From Pontibacillus halophilus JSM 076056 = DSM 19796 (GTDB taxonomy: Bacteria > Bacillota > Bacilli > Bacillales > BH030062), in the NCBI RefSeq assembly GCF_000425205.1, contig NZ_AULI01000021.1, forward strand, positions 1 through 49,591: 49,591 nt of DNA, in the 5' to 3' direction. The position numbers and the translations under genes were made by a program. Below the pieces are notes generated by a model. The model was not told the DNA's origin. It saw only the letters and a program-made list of their open reading frames with translations, and ran no database searches. Of the stretch, positions 8,481-19,931 are shown piece after piece; within the stretch, counting starts at the first letter, position 1, and every line of letters starts with the position of its first letter.

Positions 8481-8525
8481 TTTCTGTTAGAGTTGGCAAT
8501 AATGCATGTGAACAAGTAAAATAGA

Positions 8526-8591
8526 AGAGATGGGTCCAAAGAGAACGGACACTTGAAATATGAATCTCTCGTCCCTTGGGCGGGATTTTTT
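8526..8591 (+). other. Structured metG leader with terminator-like hairpin
   Basis: An outer stem AGAGAT (8526-8531) / ATCTCT (8564-8569) encloses GTCC (8534-8537) / GGAC (8547-8550). Directly behind, GTCCC / GGGAT (8571-8586) is followed by TTTTTT, like a weak intrinsic terminator. I looked for the T-box core (GGTGGNACCGCG) and do not find it. Attenuation is possible but unproven. Confidence 0.4.
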
Positions 8592-8617
8592 GTTATAAAG
8601 ATTTACATATTGATTAA

Positions 8618-10582
<1,965 letters not shown>

Positions 10583-10592
10583 GAGACAGATT

Positions 10593-10625
10593 GAAAGAGG
10601 GGCTTTTTACAAAAGTCCCTCTTTC
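10593..10625 (+). terminator. Hairpin after metG
   Basis: Long stem GAAAGAGGG / CCCTCTTTC extended through GCTTTT / AAAAGT. There is no clear T-run after the stem, so termination is likely but less certain than elsewhere. Confidence 0.6.
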
Positions 10626-10697
10626 TCGCATGTCGTGTTGAAAAAGTGGGAAAGGTGTTACACTAAGGGCAAACTCTAAACAAAGGAGACTTCCACC

Positions 10698-11468
10698 ATG
10701 CTATTTGATACTCACGTACACTTAAATGCTCAACAATTCGATGAAGACAGAGAGGAAGTCATCAAACGAGCTAGAGAAGCTGGTGTACACTATATGGTCG
10801 TTGTTGGGTTCGACCGCGAAACGATTCCACTCGCAATTGAGATTGCAGAGTCTCACGAAGATATTTATGCTGCTGTAGGATGGCACCCTGTTGATGCCAT
10901 TGACATGGAAGAGTCAGACCTTGAATGGATTGAGGAACTCTCAAGTCATCCTAAGGTAGTGGCGATTGGTGAGATGGGGCTTGATTATCACTGGGATAAG
11001 TCGCCGGTTGATGTCCAGAAAGAAGTGTTCCGTAAACAGATTCGTTTGGCTAAGAAAGTAAATATGCCAATTATCATTCATAATCGTGAAGCGACTCAAG
11101 ATATCGTCGACCTATTGGAAGAAGAGGACGCGAAGGAAGTAGGAGGCATTATGCACTGCTACAGTGGTTCTGTCGAAATCGCAAAGAAATGTGTCGATAT
11201 GAACTTCTATATCTCCCTCGGCGGTCCAGTAACGTTTAAAAACGCGAAGAAACCTAAAGAGGTGGCGGAAGAAATACCTCTTGAGCAATTGCTCATTGAA
11301 ACAGACTGTCCATTCTTAGCGCCACATCCAAATCGTGGTACAAGAAATGAACCATCTTACGTAAATTTGGTGGCAGAGAAAATTGCGGAAATTAAAGGGA
11401 TTTCAATTGAAGAAGTAGCTGAAAAAACAACAGCTAACGCCTTTGACGTATTTAAGATTGACCGCTAG
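10698..11468 (+). CDS. tatD: TatD family metal-dependent DNase
   Basis: TIM-barrel metal-dependent hydrolase; TatD enzymes have 3'-5' exonuclease activity linked to DNA repair, but the in vivo role in Bacillus (YabD) is uncertain. 256 residues. Metal ligands are visible: DTHVHL at the N terminus, GEMGLDYHW (Glu near 92), IIHNREA and MHCYSGS, and the closing Asp in LIETDCPFLAPHP. ATG start with AAAGGAG upstream. An extended -10 TGtTACACT near 10656-10664 suggests its own promoter. Stands alone between two hairpins. Confidence 0.92.
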   Translation: MLFDTHVHLNAQQFDEDREEVIKRAREAGVHYMVVVGFDRETIPLAIEIAESHEDIYAAVGWHPVDAIDMEESDLEWIEELSSHPKVVAIGEMGLDYHWDKSPVDVQKEVFRKQIRLAKKVNMPIIIHNREATQDIVDLLEEEDAKEVGGIMHCYSGSVEIAKKCVDMNFYISLGGPVTFKNAKKPKEVAEEIPLEQLLIETDCPFLAPHPNRGTRNEPSYVNLVAEKIAEIKGISIEEVAEKTTANAFDVFKIDR

Positions 11469-11492
11469 ATAATGAGAATCTACTAGTTAGCA

Positions 11493-11528
11493 TGAGAGTC
11501 AAGTACATAAGTGTACTTGGCTCTTTTC
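11493..11528 (+). terminator. Terminator after tatD
   Basis: Stem GAGTCAAGTAC / GTGTACTTGGCTC with loop ATAA, followed by TTTTCTT. Confidence 0.85.
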
Positions 11529-11592
11529 TTATGGGGACAAGGTTTTGTGGGGGTAGGTAATTCGATGTAATGTGATTGTAATCTCTCTGTAA

Positions 11593-11622
11593 TTGACTTG
11601 CTTGTCAGCCAGTGGCTATAAT
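11593..11622 (+). promoter_or_regulatory. SigA promoter of yabE
   Basis: TTGACT (11593-11598), 18-nt spacer, consensus TATAAT (11617-11622). The gene starts 28 nt further on with AAAGGAGG as ribosome site. Confidence 0.7.
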
Positions 11623-11649
11623 CAAACGCGTAACTAAAGGAGGCAAATT

Positions 11650-12840
11650 ATGAAAAAAGTTGTGTTATCGCTGGTAAGTGCCATCGTGTTTTTTGCCTTA
11701 CTTGGAACATTAACCTATCAAGCTACGAAAGCCGAAGTCACGTTACGCGCAAATGATAAAGTACAAAGCGTGCGTACACATGCCGACAACGTAGGACAAT
11801 TACTAGAATCTCAAGACATTCATGTTGAATCATACGATACATTATCCCACAACAAAGAAGAAAAATTGAAAAACGGCATGCAGATTACATACGAATCTGC
11901 TAAAGAAGTGACCGTCACGACAAATGGTGAAGAGAAGCAATACTTCACTACGGCAGATACGGTACAACAATTCCTGGAGGAGAATGACATATCCTTAGCT
12001 GAACATGACATCATGGACAGAGCGGAGACGGATTCCATCCAAGAAGGGTTGATCATCGAGGTTGATCGAGCCATCCAAGTAACGCTTAATGACGGCGGAG
12101 AACAAGAAGATTTATGGACAACGAAAGACAACGTTGATGAATTCTTACAAGAACAAAGCGTTGAGCTTGGTGAATTAGATAAAGTGAATTTGGAATCATC
12201 GGATGCATTGAAGACTGGACAGACCGTTACGATCACTCGCGTCGAGAAAGTAACAGACGTAGTTGAAGAAGCGGTGAACTACGCTACTGTCAAGCGTAAC
12301 GACAATTCCTTGTCCAAAGGGAAAGAGCAAGTCGTTGAGTCAGGCCAAGAAGGAAAGATGGAGAAGCATTATGAAGTTATATTAGAAAATGGTGAGGAAG
12401 TAAGCCGTAAGCTCGTTAAAGAAGAAACGGTTTCTGAAAGCCGCGATCGAATTGTAGCAGTGGGAACAAAAGTAAGCACACCAGCTACAACGTCCGTATC
12501 GACTACTTCTAATAAGAGTGAAACCATCTCTCGTAATAATAATGGAGCAAAGAAAGAAATCTACATGACCGCTACTGCTTATACAGCGAATTGTAGTGGT
12601 TGCAGTGGAATTACTTCAACAGGAATTAACCTAAAAGCAAATCCGAATCAAAAGGTAGTGGCGGTTGACCCTAGTGTCATCCCACTTGGTACAAAGGTTT
12701 GGGTTGAGGGTTATGGGTATGCTGTTGCTGGAGATACTGGTTCTGCCATTAAAGGGAACAAAATTGATTTGTTCATCCCGAATCAAGGCCAAGCAAGAAG
12801 TTTTGGTCGTAAACAAGTTCGTGTTCGTATATTGAAGTAA
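11650..12840 (+). CDS. yabE: YabE-like cell-wall protein (DUF348, G5 and 3D domains)
   Basis: Secreted wall-associated protein of the resuscitation-promoting/stationary-phase survival (Sps) group, probably acting on peptidoglycan. 396 residues. The N-terminal signal or anchor helix is VVLSLVSAIVFFALLGTLTY (4-23). Three repeated DUF348 units follow (about 32-185; each ends in a 'VQ.FL.E..' type helix). A G5 domain covers about 195-275, then a Ser/Thr-rich linker. The C-terminal 3D (double-psi barrel) domain starts at about 300, with TATAYTANCSGCSGITSTG and the acidic residues VAVDPSVIPLGT, AGDTG and KIDLF. The Cys pair CSGC is an extra not needed for the fold. Monocistronic, with promoter and terminator. 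Confidence 0.9.
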   Translation: MKKVVLSLVSAIVFFALLGTLTYQATKAEVTLRANDKVQSVRTHADNVGQLLESQDIHVESYDTLSHNKEEKLKNGMQITYESAKEVTVTTNGEEKQYFTTADTVQQFLEENDISLAEHDIMDRAETDSIQEGLIIEVDRAIQVTLNDGGEQEDLWTTKDNVDEFLQEQSVELGELDKVNLESSDALKTGQTVTITRVEKVTDVVEEAVNYATVKRNDNSLSKGKEQVVESGQEGKMEKHYEVILENGEEVSRKLVKEETVSESRDRIVAVGTKVSTPATTSVSTTSNKSETISRNNNGAKKEIYMTATAYTANCSGCSGITSTGINLKANPNQKVVAVDPSVIPLGTKVWVEGYGYAVAGDTGSAIKGNKIDLFIPNQGQARSFGRKQVRVRILK

Positions 12841-12869
12841 GAAGCAGAGTACGCTCTGCTTCTTTTTTT
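12839..12869 (+). terminator. Terminator after yabE
   Basis: Perfect stem AAGAAGCAGAG / CTCTGCTTCTT with a 4-nt loop (TACG) and T-run, beginning at the stop codon. Confidence 0.92.
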
Positions 12870-12954
12870 ATGCCCTTCATACGGCGTGCATTTTCTTTTT
12901 ACACGCTTCGTGTTATAACTAGGTAAGAATTCTGTATCATTGGAGGGTGAACAA

Positions 12955-14390
<1,436 letters not shown>

Positions 14391-14392
14391 GG

Positions 14393-14420
14393 CACACTCT
14401 TCCCCTCCTTACATAGGCTA
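14393..14420 (+). promoter_or_regulatory. SigK-type promoter of yabG
   Basis: -35 CACA (14393-14396, consensus mACm), 15-nt spacer, -10 CATAGGCTA (14412-14420, fits CATAnnnTA). B. subtilis yabG is a SigK target in the mother cell. Confidence 0.55.
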
Positions 14421-14455
14421 CCATAAGAAAGTTTTTGGTATAGGGAGGGAGTTAC

Positions 14456-15355
14456 GTGCTACAACAGGGTGACTTAGTAACACGTATTTCATATGGGCAT
14501 GACCTACTCTTTCGCGTCTACGCGATAGATGGTCATCTTGTGCGATTATACGGCGAGGATCTGCGCCTTGAAGCTGATGCACCAGTAGAGGATTTAACAA
14601 AGGTAAATACAGATGAGCTTCGCAAGATAAAAGAGGCGGTCAAAGAGCAGGAAGATTATTCGTTTCGGCTATTTCGCCAAGATTATCAATTGATGAGAAG
14701 GCGACGAGAGTATGATGCCACTTCAGGCTATAAGCAGAAGACGCAGTACTTCCAGCTTCCATCTCGCGTGCTCCACTTAGACGGAGATCGTTTGTATCTT
14801 CGAAAATGCATCGAGCTCTATCAACAGCTCGGCCTTCAGGTTCATGGAGTTCATGTGAATGAGAAGGAAATGGCCCATCAAATTGGCGATTTAATCGATA
14901 AGATTAACCCGGATGTAGTTGTCATTACGGGTCATGATGCATTCTCAAAGAACAAAGGGCAAAAAAGCGACCTTAACGCCTACCGCCATTCTAAATATTT
15001 CGTAGAAACCGTGAGGGAAGCGAGGCGCAAGGTACCGCACTTAGACCAAATGATTATCTTTGCTGGTGCTTGCCAATCTCACTTTGAATCGTTAATTCGG
15101 GCTGGTGCAAACTTCGCCAGTTCTCCTTCACGGATTAACATCCATGCGCTTGATCCTGTCTATATCATTGCTAAGATTAGTTATACGCCTTTCATGGATA
15201 AGGTTAACGTACATGACGTTCTTCGTAACACATTGACTGGTGAGCGTGGTCTAGGCGGAGTAGAAACGCGAGGGTTAATGAGAACAGGTATGCCGTACGA
15301 ATCTGATGATCAACCAGATTTACCATTTGATATGAAAACCATCAACGAAATTTGA
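14456..15355 (+). CDS. yabG: Sporulation-specific protease YabG
   Basis: Late mother-cell cysteine-type protease (MEROPS U57) that processes spore coat proteins such as SpoIVA, SafA and YeeK in B. subtilis, allowing transglutaminase cross-linking. 299 residues, slightly longer than the B. subtilis protein. An N-terminal SH3-like part (about 1-60) is followed by the conserved VVITGHDAFSKNKG, FAGACQSHFESLIRAGANFASSPSRINIHALDP and ERGLGGVETRG segments. Histidine in GHDA and cysteine in GACQSH are candidate catalytic residues (inference). Start is GTG 14456 after GGGAGGGAG. A terminator overlaps the stop codon. Confidence 0.93.
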   Translation: MLQQGDLVTRISYGHDLLFRVYAIDGHLVRLYGEDLRLEADAPVEDLTKVNTDELRKIKEAVKEQEDYSFRLFRQDYQLMRRRREYDATSGYKQKTQYFQLPSRVLHLDGDRLYLRKCIELYQQLGLQVHGVHVNEKEMAHQIGDLIDKINPDVVVITGHDAFSKNKGQKSDLNAYRHSKYFVETVREARRKVPHLDQMIIFAGACQSHFESLIRAGANFASSPSRINIHALDPVYIIAKISYTPFMDKVNVHDVLRNTLTGERGLGGVETRGLMRTGMPYESDDQPDLPFDMKTINEI

Positions 15356-15366
15356 TGGTTTTTTTA
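15335..15366 (+). terminator. Terminator overlapping the end of yabG
   Basis: Stem AAAACCATCAA / TTGATGGTTTT (15335-15362), then more T. The stop codon lies in the descending arm. Confidence 0.85.
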
Positions 15367-15436
15367 TTTGGAATCATACATAATTTGTCGAAAACTTAGA
15401 AAGAATAATTATAGAGTGGAAAAGGACGAAATAGCA

Positions 15437-15466
15437 TTGACATAGTTTTTGTCTAACTGCTATAAT
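15437..15466 (+). promoter_or_regulatory. Upstream veg promoter
   Basis: Consensus TTGACA (15437-15442), 18-nt spacer, consensus TATAAT (15461-15466). First of two tandem promoters. Confidence 0.8.
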
Positions 15467-15478
15467 AAAAAGTTTTAT

Positions 15479-15507
15479 TTGACTCATTTTCTCGCCTGTG
15501 GTATAGT
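15479..15507 (+). promoter_or_regulatory. Downstream veg promoter
   Basis: TTGACT (15479-15484), 17-nt spacer, TATAGT (15502-15507) with extended TGG. B. subtilis veg also has two strong vegetative promoters. Confidence 0.8.
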
Positions 15508-15530
15508 AAGTATATGTGAGGTGGAGTGTA

Positions 15531-15794
15531 GTGGCGAAGACATTAGCAGAAATCAAACATTCTCTTGATGAACAAATTGGAAAACGTTTGACGTTAAAGG
15601 CCAATGGTGGAAGAAGGAAAACCATTGAACGCAGTGGAGTACTTGCAGAAACTTATCCAGCTGTGTTTATTGTGGAATTGGACCAGGAACAAAACTCTTT
15701 TGAGCGAGTTTCCTACAGCTACGCCGATGTACTAACGGAAACAGTAGAACTTAGCTTTAATGAAGAATTGAATCGTGTTGTGTTGGAGCAGTAA
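15531..15794 (+). CDS. veg: Veg protein
   Basis: Short, highly expressed cytosolic protein. In B. subtilis it stimulates biofilm matrix genes by interfering with SinR and affects spore germination. 87 residues. The core [20 protein letters not shown] and [18 protein letters not shown] is almost invariant in Bacillaceae and belongs to the DUF1021 small-barrel family. The start GTG 15531 follows GAGGTGGAG. Strong tandem promoters and a terminator on the stop codon make it a self-contained unit. Confidence 0.95.
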   Translation: MAKTLAEIKHSLDEQIGKRLTLKANGGRRKTIERSGVLAETYPAVFIVELDQEQNSFERVSYSYADVLTETVELSFNEELNRVVLEQ

Positions 15795-15815
15795 ACGTCC
15801 GTTTACTGCTTTGTT
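15787..15815 (+). terminator. Terminator overlapping the end of veg
   Basis: Stem GCAGTAAAC / GTTTACTGC with loop GTCC, then TTTGTTTT. Confidence 0.88.
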
Positions 15816-15856
15816 TTATCTTGTACATATATTCCTTTGTCCCCAAGAAGCGGTAG

Positions 15857-15885
15857 TGTAAACGACTGCGATTATGCGAATCATA
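15857..15885 (+). promoter_or_regulatory. Possible SigG promoter of sspF
   Basis: TGTAAA (15857-15862), 16-nt spacer, AATCATA (15879-15885; SigG consensus cAtnnTA). The spacer is one or two nt shorter than usual. Support comes mainly from the gene being a forespore SASP. Confidence 0.4.
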
Positions 15886-15924
15886 AGGTTGTCGTGACGC
15901 TACAAACGAAAGGGGAGCTTCTCT

Positions 15925-16107
15925 TTGGGTAGACGAAGAGGCATGATGTCAGATCGTTTTAAAGAGGAACTTGCAAAGGACTTAGGGTTTTACGACGTTG
16001 TGAAAGAAGAGGGGTACGGTGGGATTTCAGCTCGTGACGCTGGTAACATGACGAAGCGAGCCGTACAACTTGCACAAACAAGGCTATCAGAGGGCAGATC
16101 CGAATAA
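15925..16107 (+). CDS. sspF: Small acid-soluble spore protein SspF (alpha/beta type)
   Basis: Forespore DNA-binding protein of the alpha/beta SASP family (minor member). 60 residues. It begins [25 protein letters not shown], typical of SspF, and keeps the second DNA-binding helix motif [15 protein letters not shown]. The GPR protease recognition region is degenerate, as in other SspF proteins. The start is TTG 15925 with AAGGGGAG upstream. Enclosed by a candidate SigG promoter and a terminator, so monocistronic. Confidence 0.93.
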   Translation: MGRRRGMMSDRFKEELAKDLGFYDVVKEEGYGGISARDAGNMTKRAVQLAQTRLSEGRSE

Positions 16108-16126
16108 GGGGTCTGTCCCCTTTTTT
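16106..16126 (+). terminator. Terminator after sspF
   Basis: Stem AAGGGG / CCCCTT, loop TCTGT, six T in all after the C-run; overlaps the last codon. Confidence 0.85.
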
Positions 16127-16177
16127 CAATTGTATGGTACAATTTGATACGATACATGGGATAAAGCAGGTGATGAG

Positions 16178-17047
16178 ATGCGATTGTTAGAAAAGGCTCC
16201 AGCGAAAATTAACTTAGCATTAGACGTACTGTATAAACGACCGGACGGTTATCATGAGGTTGAAATGGTGATGACAACAGTAGATCTATCAGACCGTATT
16301 GAACTGAGCCCACTCAAAGAAAATGAAATTCGGATTGTGTCGGAGAACAGATTCGTGCCAAATGATGAACGAAATTTAGCTTATAAGGCAGCGAAGTTGC
16401 TTAAAGATACATATAGAATAAACGAAGGCGTAGAGATTTATATGGAGAAGTATATTCCGGTAGCTGCAGGCTTGGCGGGCGGGAGTAGTGATGCGGCTGC
16501 GACGCTTAGAGGATTGAATCGTCTCTGGGATTTAGAGTTATCGCTTGATACGTTAGCGGAACTTGGAAGCCATATTGGTTCTGATGTCTCGTTTTGTGTT
16601 CATGGAGGGACTGCACTAGCGACAGGAAGAGGCGAGAACATCCAGCAGCTCACTCCTCCTCCTGCTTGTTGGGTTGTCCTAGCGAAACCAACTGTTGGGG
16701 TATCCACCCAAACGATCTATCAACAGCTGGATTTAAATGAAGCGGAGCACCCGAATATCCCTAAGATGATCGAGGCGCTCGATGCGGAAGATTACGAAGG
16801 GATTTGTGCCAATCTAGGTAACGTATTAGAAGGGGTGACGACGAAGCTTCACCCCGAAGTGAATCAGTTAAAGAATCATATGAAAGAATTTGGAGCGGAT
16901 GCAGTCTTAATGAGCGGGAGCGGTCCTACAGTGTTTGGATTGGTCCAACAAGAGTCTCGTGCTCATCGTATCTATAACGGTCTTAGAGGCTTCTGTGAGG
17001 ACGTCTACGTTGTACGCCTGCTTGGTGACGGAACGCTACTTGATTAA
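16178..17047 (+). CDS. ispE: 4-diphosphocytidyl-2-C-methyl-D-erythritol kinase
   Basis: GHMP kinase of the non-mevalonate (MEP) isoprenoid pathway, phosphorylating CDP-ME at position 2. 289 residues. The family motifs are [19 protein letters not shown] near the N terminus, the ATP loop [17 protein letters not shown] (about 92-108) and [10 protein letters not shown] near 248-257. Start ATG 16178 with AGCAGGTGATG upstream. It sits directly before purR, as in B. subtilis, but purR has promoter-like sequence of its own in the 55-nt gap. Confidence 0.96.
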   Translation: MRLLEKAPAKINLALDVLYKRPDGYHEVEMVMTTVDLSDRIELSPLKENEIRIVSENRFVPNDERNLAYKAAKLLKDTYRINEGVEIYMEKYIPVAAGLAGGSSDAAATLRGLNRLWDLELSLDTLAELGSHIGSDVSFCVHGGTALATGRGENIQQLTPPPACWVVLAKPTVGVSTQTIYQQLDLNEAEHPNIPKMIEALDAEDYEGICANLGNVLEGVTTKLHPEVNQLKNHMKEFGADAVLMSGSGPTVFGLVQQESRAHRIYNGLRGFCEDVYVVRLLGDGTLLD

Positions 17048-17069
17048 ATCCGTATAAAACTGTTATATT
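17040..17069 (+). promoter_or_regulatory. Possible purR promoter
   Basis: TTGATT (17040-17045, in the end of ispE), 18-nt spacer, TATATT (17064-17069) with extended TGt. Predicted start near 17076, next to the PurBox-like site. Confidence 0.5.
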
Positions 17070-17077
17070 AATGACAC

Positions 17078-17090
17078 AACATTCGGATTT
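17078..17090 (-). promoter_or_regulatory. PurBox-like operator before purR
   Basis: On the minus strand the 13 nt read AAATCCGAATGTT, matching 11 of 13 positions of the PurR operator consensus AWWWCCGAACWWT. It overlaps the predicted transcription start, which suggests autoregulation. Only one half-site is seen; strong sites have two. Confidence 0.45.
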
Positions 17091-17102
17091 TGAGGTGTAG
17101 GT

Positions 17103-17918
17103 ATGAAAAGAAGTGAACGATTAGTCGCGATGACGCATTATCTCCTGGAGCACCCACATGGATTAGTATCCTTGCCGTTCTTTACGGAGAAATTTGATTC
17201 TGCAAAGTCCTCGGTTAGCGAGGATATGACTATTATTAATGTAATGTTTCAGCAGCTTGGTATAGGAGAACTTCACACCGTATCTGGAGCCGCCGGTGGT
17301 GTGAAGTTTGTTCCGTCCCAATCAGTAGAAAATAGTGAACGATTCGTTGACCAATTGGCTCACCAATTGGAAGACCCAGCACGTATTTTACCTGGTGGTT
17401 ATCTCTTTATGAGCGACCTCTTAGGAGACCCGCACACCGTGAAGCAAATTGGTCAGCTGTTTGCTACCTATTTTGCGGAGACTGAGATTGATGTAGTCAT
17501 CACAGTAGCAACGAAAGGGATACCGCTTGCATATGCAGTCGCTTCATTCTTGAACGTACCAGTCGTCATTGTGCGCCGCGACCCTAAGGTAACGGAGGGT
17601 TCGACTGTGAGCATTAATTATGTATCTGGTTCTTCTCGGAAGATCCAGACCATGGTGCTGCCTAAACGGAGCCTGTCAGAAGGGGCAAACGTTCTAATCG
17701 TGGACGACTTCATGAAAGCTGGGGGTACCATTAACGGAATGAAAAGCCTATTAAAAGAATTCAATGCACATGTTGCCGGTATCGGTGTGTTAGCGGAAGC
17801 GGAAGATGAAGAGGAAGAACGAGTTGTACAAGACTACGTGTCACTTCTTCAAATTCAACACGTCGACGAACGAGAACAGCGTATTGATATTGTACGAGGC
17901 AATTACTTTCAATCATAA
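17103..17918 (+). CDS. purR: Purine operon repressor PurR
   Basis: DNA-binding repressor of purine synthesis genes; (p)ppGpp strengthens and PRPP weakens its DNA binding. 271 residues. A winged helix N-terminal domain covers about 1-73, and a phosphoribosyltransferase-fold effector domain follows. The PRPP-binding loop VLIVDDFMKAGGT is near 197-209. Catalytic residues of true PRTases are not expected. Start ATG 17103 after GAGGTGTAGGT. In B. subtilis yabJ (ridA) lies between purR and spoVG; it is missing here and a terminator follows purR at once. Confidence 0.95.
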   Translation: MKRSERLVAMTHYLLEHPHGLVSLPFFTEKFDSAKSSVSEDMTIINVMFQQLGIGELHTVSGAAGGVKFVPSQSVENSERFVDQLAHQLEDPARILPGGYLFMSDLLGDPHTVKQIGQLFATYFAETEIDVVITVATKGIPLAYAVASFLNVPVVIVRRDPKVTEGSTVSINYVSGSSRKIQTMVLPKRSLSEGANVLIVDDFMKAGGTINGMKSLLKEFNAHVAGIGVLAEAEDEEEERVVQDYVSLLQIQHVDEREQRIDIVRGNYFQS

Positions 17919-17924
17919 ATAGAC

Positions 17925-17957
17925 AGAAGCCTTCATCTGCGTGATGGAGGCTTCTTT
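17925..17957 (+). terminator. Terminator after purR
   Basis: Stem AGAAGCCTTCATC / GATGGAGGCTTCT with a 5-nt loop, followed by TTATG. The T-run is short but the stem is strong. Confidence 0.8.
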
Positions 17958-17973
17958 ATGCCGTGAAATTGTA

Positions 17974-18036
17974 AGAAAATAAAAAAAGATAAATTTTTTT
18001 AAATAAAAAGAAGGAAATGACAAAGTCTTGTTGAAT
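17974..18036 (+). promoter_or_regulatory. SigH promoter of spoVG with upstream AT-rich element
   Basis: -35 AGGAAAT (18012-18018; with the preceding GA it fits RnAGGAwWW), 11-nt spacer, -10 GTTGAAT (18030-18036; fits RnnGAAT). Both elements are perfect SigH consensus. Directly upstream, 17974-18009 is almost pure A/T. The B. subtilis spoVG promoter likewise has an AT box that binds AbrB and stimulates transcription. Confidence 0.82.
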
Positions 18037-18077
18037 ATTGGTAATAAGTTCTTAATGGGAAAAGGTGGTGACACATA

Positions 18078-18377
18078 ATGGAAGTAACTGACGTTAGACT
18101 ACGTCGAGTAACAACTGAAGGAAGAATGCGAGCAATTGCTTCTATTACGTTGGACCAGGAGTTCGTTGTACACGACATTCGTGTAATCGACGGAAACAAC
18201 GGTTTATTCGTAGCGATGCCAAGCAAGCGTACTCCAGATGGTGAGTTTCGCGATATCGCGCATCCAATTAACTCCAATACACGTGGGAAGATTCAAGATG
18301 CGGTGTTAGAGGAATACCACCGAGCTGGTGAAGAAGAAACACAAGCTGTTGAATATGAAGAAGCAGGTGCTTCTTAA
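18078..18377 (+). CDS. spoVG: Septation/sporulation regulator SpoVG
   Basis: Small nucleic-acid-binding protein; in B. subtilis it affects asymmetric septation and cortex formation, and in other Firmicutes capsule and virulence genes. 99 residues. The start [26 protein letters not shown] and the centre [23 protein letters not shown] are near invariant. The acidic C-terminal tail ([15 protein letters not shown]) is variable. Start ATG 18078 after AAAGGTGGTG. Flanked by its own SigH-type promoter and a terminator. Confidence 0.96.
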   Translation: MEVTDVRLRRVTTEGRMRAIASITLDQEFVVHDIRVIDGNNGLFVAMPSKRTPDGEFRDIAHPINSNTRGKIQDAVLEEYHRAGEEETQAVEYEEAGAS

Positions 18378-18390
18378 TAGGTCAAACAAC

Positions 18391-18428
18391 AGGGGTCTAA
18401 TCTATTAGGTTATAGATTAGGCTCCTTT
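18391..18428 (+). terminator. Terminator after spoVG
   Basis: Stem GGGTCTAATCTAT / ATAGATTAGGCTCC with a short loop, then TTTTT. Confidence 0.88.
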
Positions 18429-18516
18429 TTGTGTTGCGCATAATTATAGGTCTGTATTGAAATAGACCCCTATTTAAGATATATTCGTAATGGATAATAA
18501 GGATGGAGGTTTACCC

Positions 18517-19884
18517 ATGTCAAATCGATACGCAGTAGTGCTGGCAGCAGGTCAAGGAACACGGATGAAATCAAAGTTATATAAAGTTCTTCATCCTGTT
18601 GTTGGAAAGCCAATGGTTCAACATGTTATAGATCAATTACAGGCAAGTCACTTAAGCCAAATTATTACAGTAGTCGGCCATGGAGCTGAGCAAGTTCAAG
18701 AGCAAATTGGTGAGGCTAGTTCTTTCGTTATACAAGAAGAGCAATTAGGTACAGGCCATGCTGTTCAACAAGCATCTTCTCAATTAGAAGGTAAAGAAGG
18801 TACTACGGTCGTTGCATGCGGGGACACCCCTTTGTTAACTTCGGAAACAATCGATTCACTTCTTTCCTACCATGAACAAGAAGCATCAAAAGTCACAATC
18901 TTAACAGCGCACGCAGATAACCCTAAAGGGTATGGTCGAGTGGTTCGCGATGAAGATGGACATGTGTTGCGAATTGTTGAAGAGAAGGATGCGACTGAAG
19001 AAGAAAAGCAAATAAAAGAAATTAATACAGGCACATACTGCTTCAATAATGTATCATTGTTTGAGGCGCTTAAGTCTGTTTCAAATGATAATGCACAAGG
19101 TGAATACTACTTACCAGACGTCATCGAAATCCTTAAGCAACAAGGCGAGAAAATCAGTGCGTACCAAACGCCTGATTTCGAAGAAACGCTTGGTGTGAAT
19201 GATCGAGTAGCTTTAGCTCAAGCGGAAGCTGTTATGAAGCGTCGCATCAATGAGCGCCATTTACGCAACGGGGTAAGCATCATAGACCCTCAGAACACGT
19301 ACATTGGGATGGATGTAACCATTGACCAAGATGCAATTATTTACCCTGGTACAGTCATTTCAGGTCATTCTCATATTGGAGAGGATGCAGTAGTAGGTCC
19401 TCATTCTGAAGTGAAGGATAGTACAATTGGTTCTGAAAGTGTAATTAAACAGAGCGTGGTGCATGACAGCACTGTTGGACGAGCTGTGAATGTAGGTCCA
19501 TACGCTCACATTCGCCCACAATCACAACTAGGTGATGAAGTAAAAGTAGGAAACTTTGTCGAAATTAAAAAGGCGAGTATGGGCGACAAGAGTAAAGCCT
19601 CTCACCTAAGCTACATTGGTGATGCAGAAGTCGGAAAAGACGTCAATGTAGGCTGTGGCACCATTACAGTCAACTATGACGGTTCAAATAAACATCTTAC
19701 TAAGATCGAGGATGGAGCCTTTATTGGTTGCAACTCAAACTTAATTGCGCCCGTAACAGTAGGAGAAGGTGCTTATGTGGCGGCTGGATCTACCATTACG
19801 GATGATGTTCCGAATCGTTCTTTATCAATTGCGCGTTCTCGTCAAACGAATAAAGAAGGCTACGCAGAGAAGTTTAAGAAATAG
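18517..19884 (+). CDS. glmU: Bifunctional GlmU (GlcN-1-P acetyltransferase / UDP-GlcNAc pyrophosphorylase)
   Basis: Makes UDP-GlcNAc for peptidoglycan and teichoic acids. 455 residues. The N-terminal uridylyltransferase domain opens with [21 protein letters not shown]. The C-terminal left-handed beta-helix (about 250-455) shows many hexapeptide repeats, followed by the acetyl-CoA region ([31 protein letters not shown]). I chose ATG 18517, after GGATGGAGG; an ATG at 18490 would place that ribosome site within the gene. Followed by a 151-nt leader-like gap before prs. Confidence 0.96.
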   Translation: MSNRYAVVLAAGQGTRMKSKLYKVLHPVVGKPMVQHVIDQLQASHLSQIITVVGHGAEQVQEQIGEASSFVIQEEQLGTGHAVQQASSQLEGKEGTTVVACGDTPLLTSETIDSLLSYHEQEASKVTILTAHADNPKGYGRVVRDEDGHVLRIVEEKDATEEEKQIKEINTGTYCFNNVSLFEALKSVSNDNAQGEYYLPDVIEILKQQGEKISAYQTPDFEETLGVNDRVALAQAEAVMKRRINERHLRNGVSIIDPQNTYIGMDVTIDQDAIIYPGTVISGHSHIGEDAVVGPHSEVKDSTIGSESVIKQSVVHDSTVGRAVNVGPYAHIRPQSQLGDEVKVGNFVEIKKASMGDKSKASHLSYIGDAEVGKDVNVGCGTITVNYDGSNKHLTKIEDGAFIGCNSNLIAPVTVGEGAYVAAGSTITDDVPNRSLSIARSRQTNKEGYAEKFKK

Positions 19885-19931
19885 CTTCTCACGAATCGTT
19901 GTCTAGATAAATAAGGTGTACACCTTCACCC

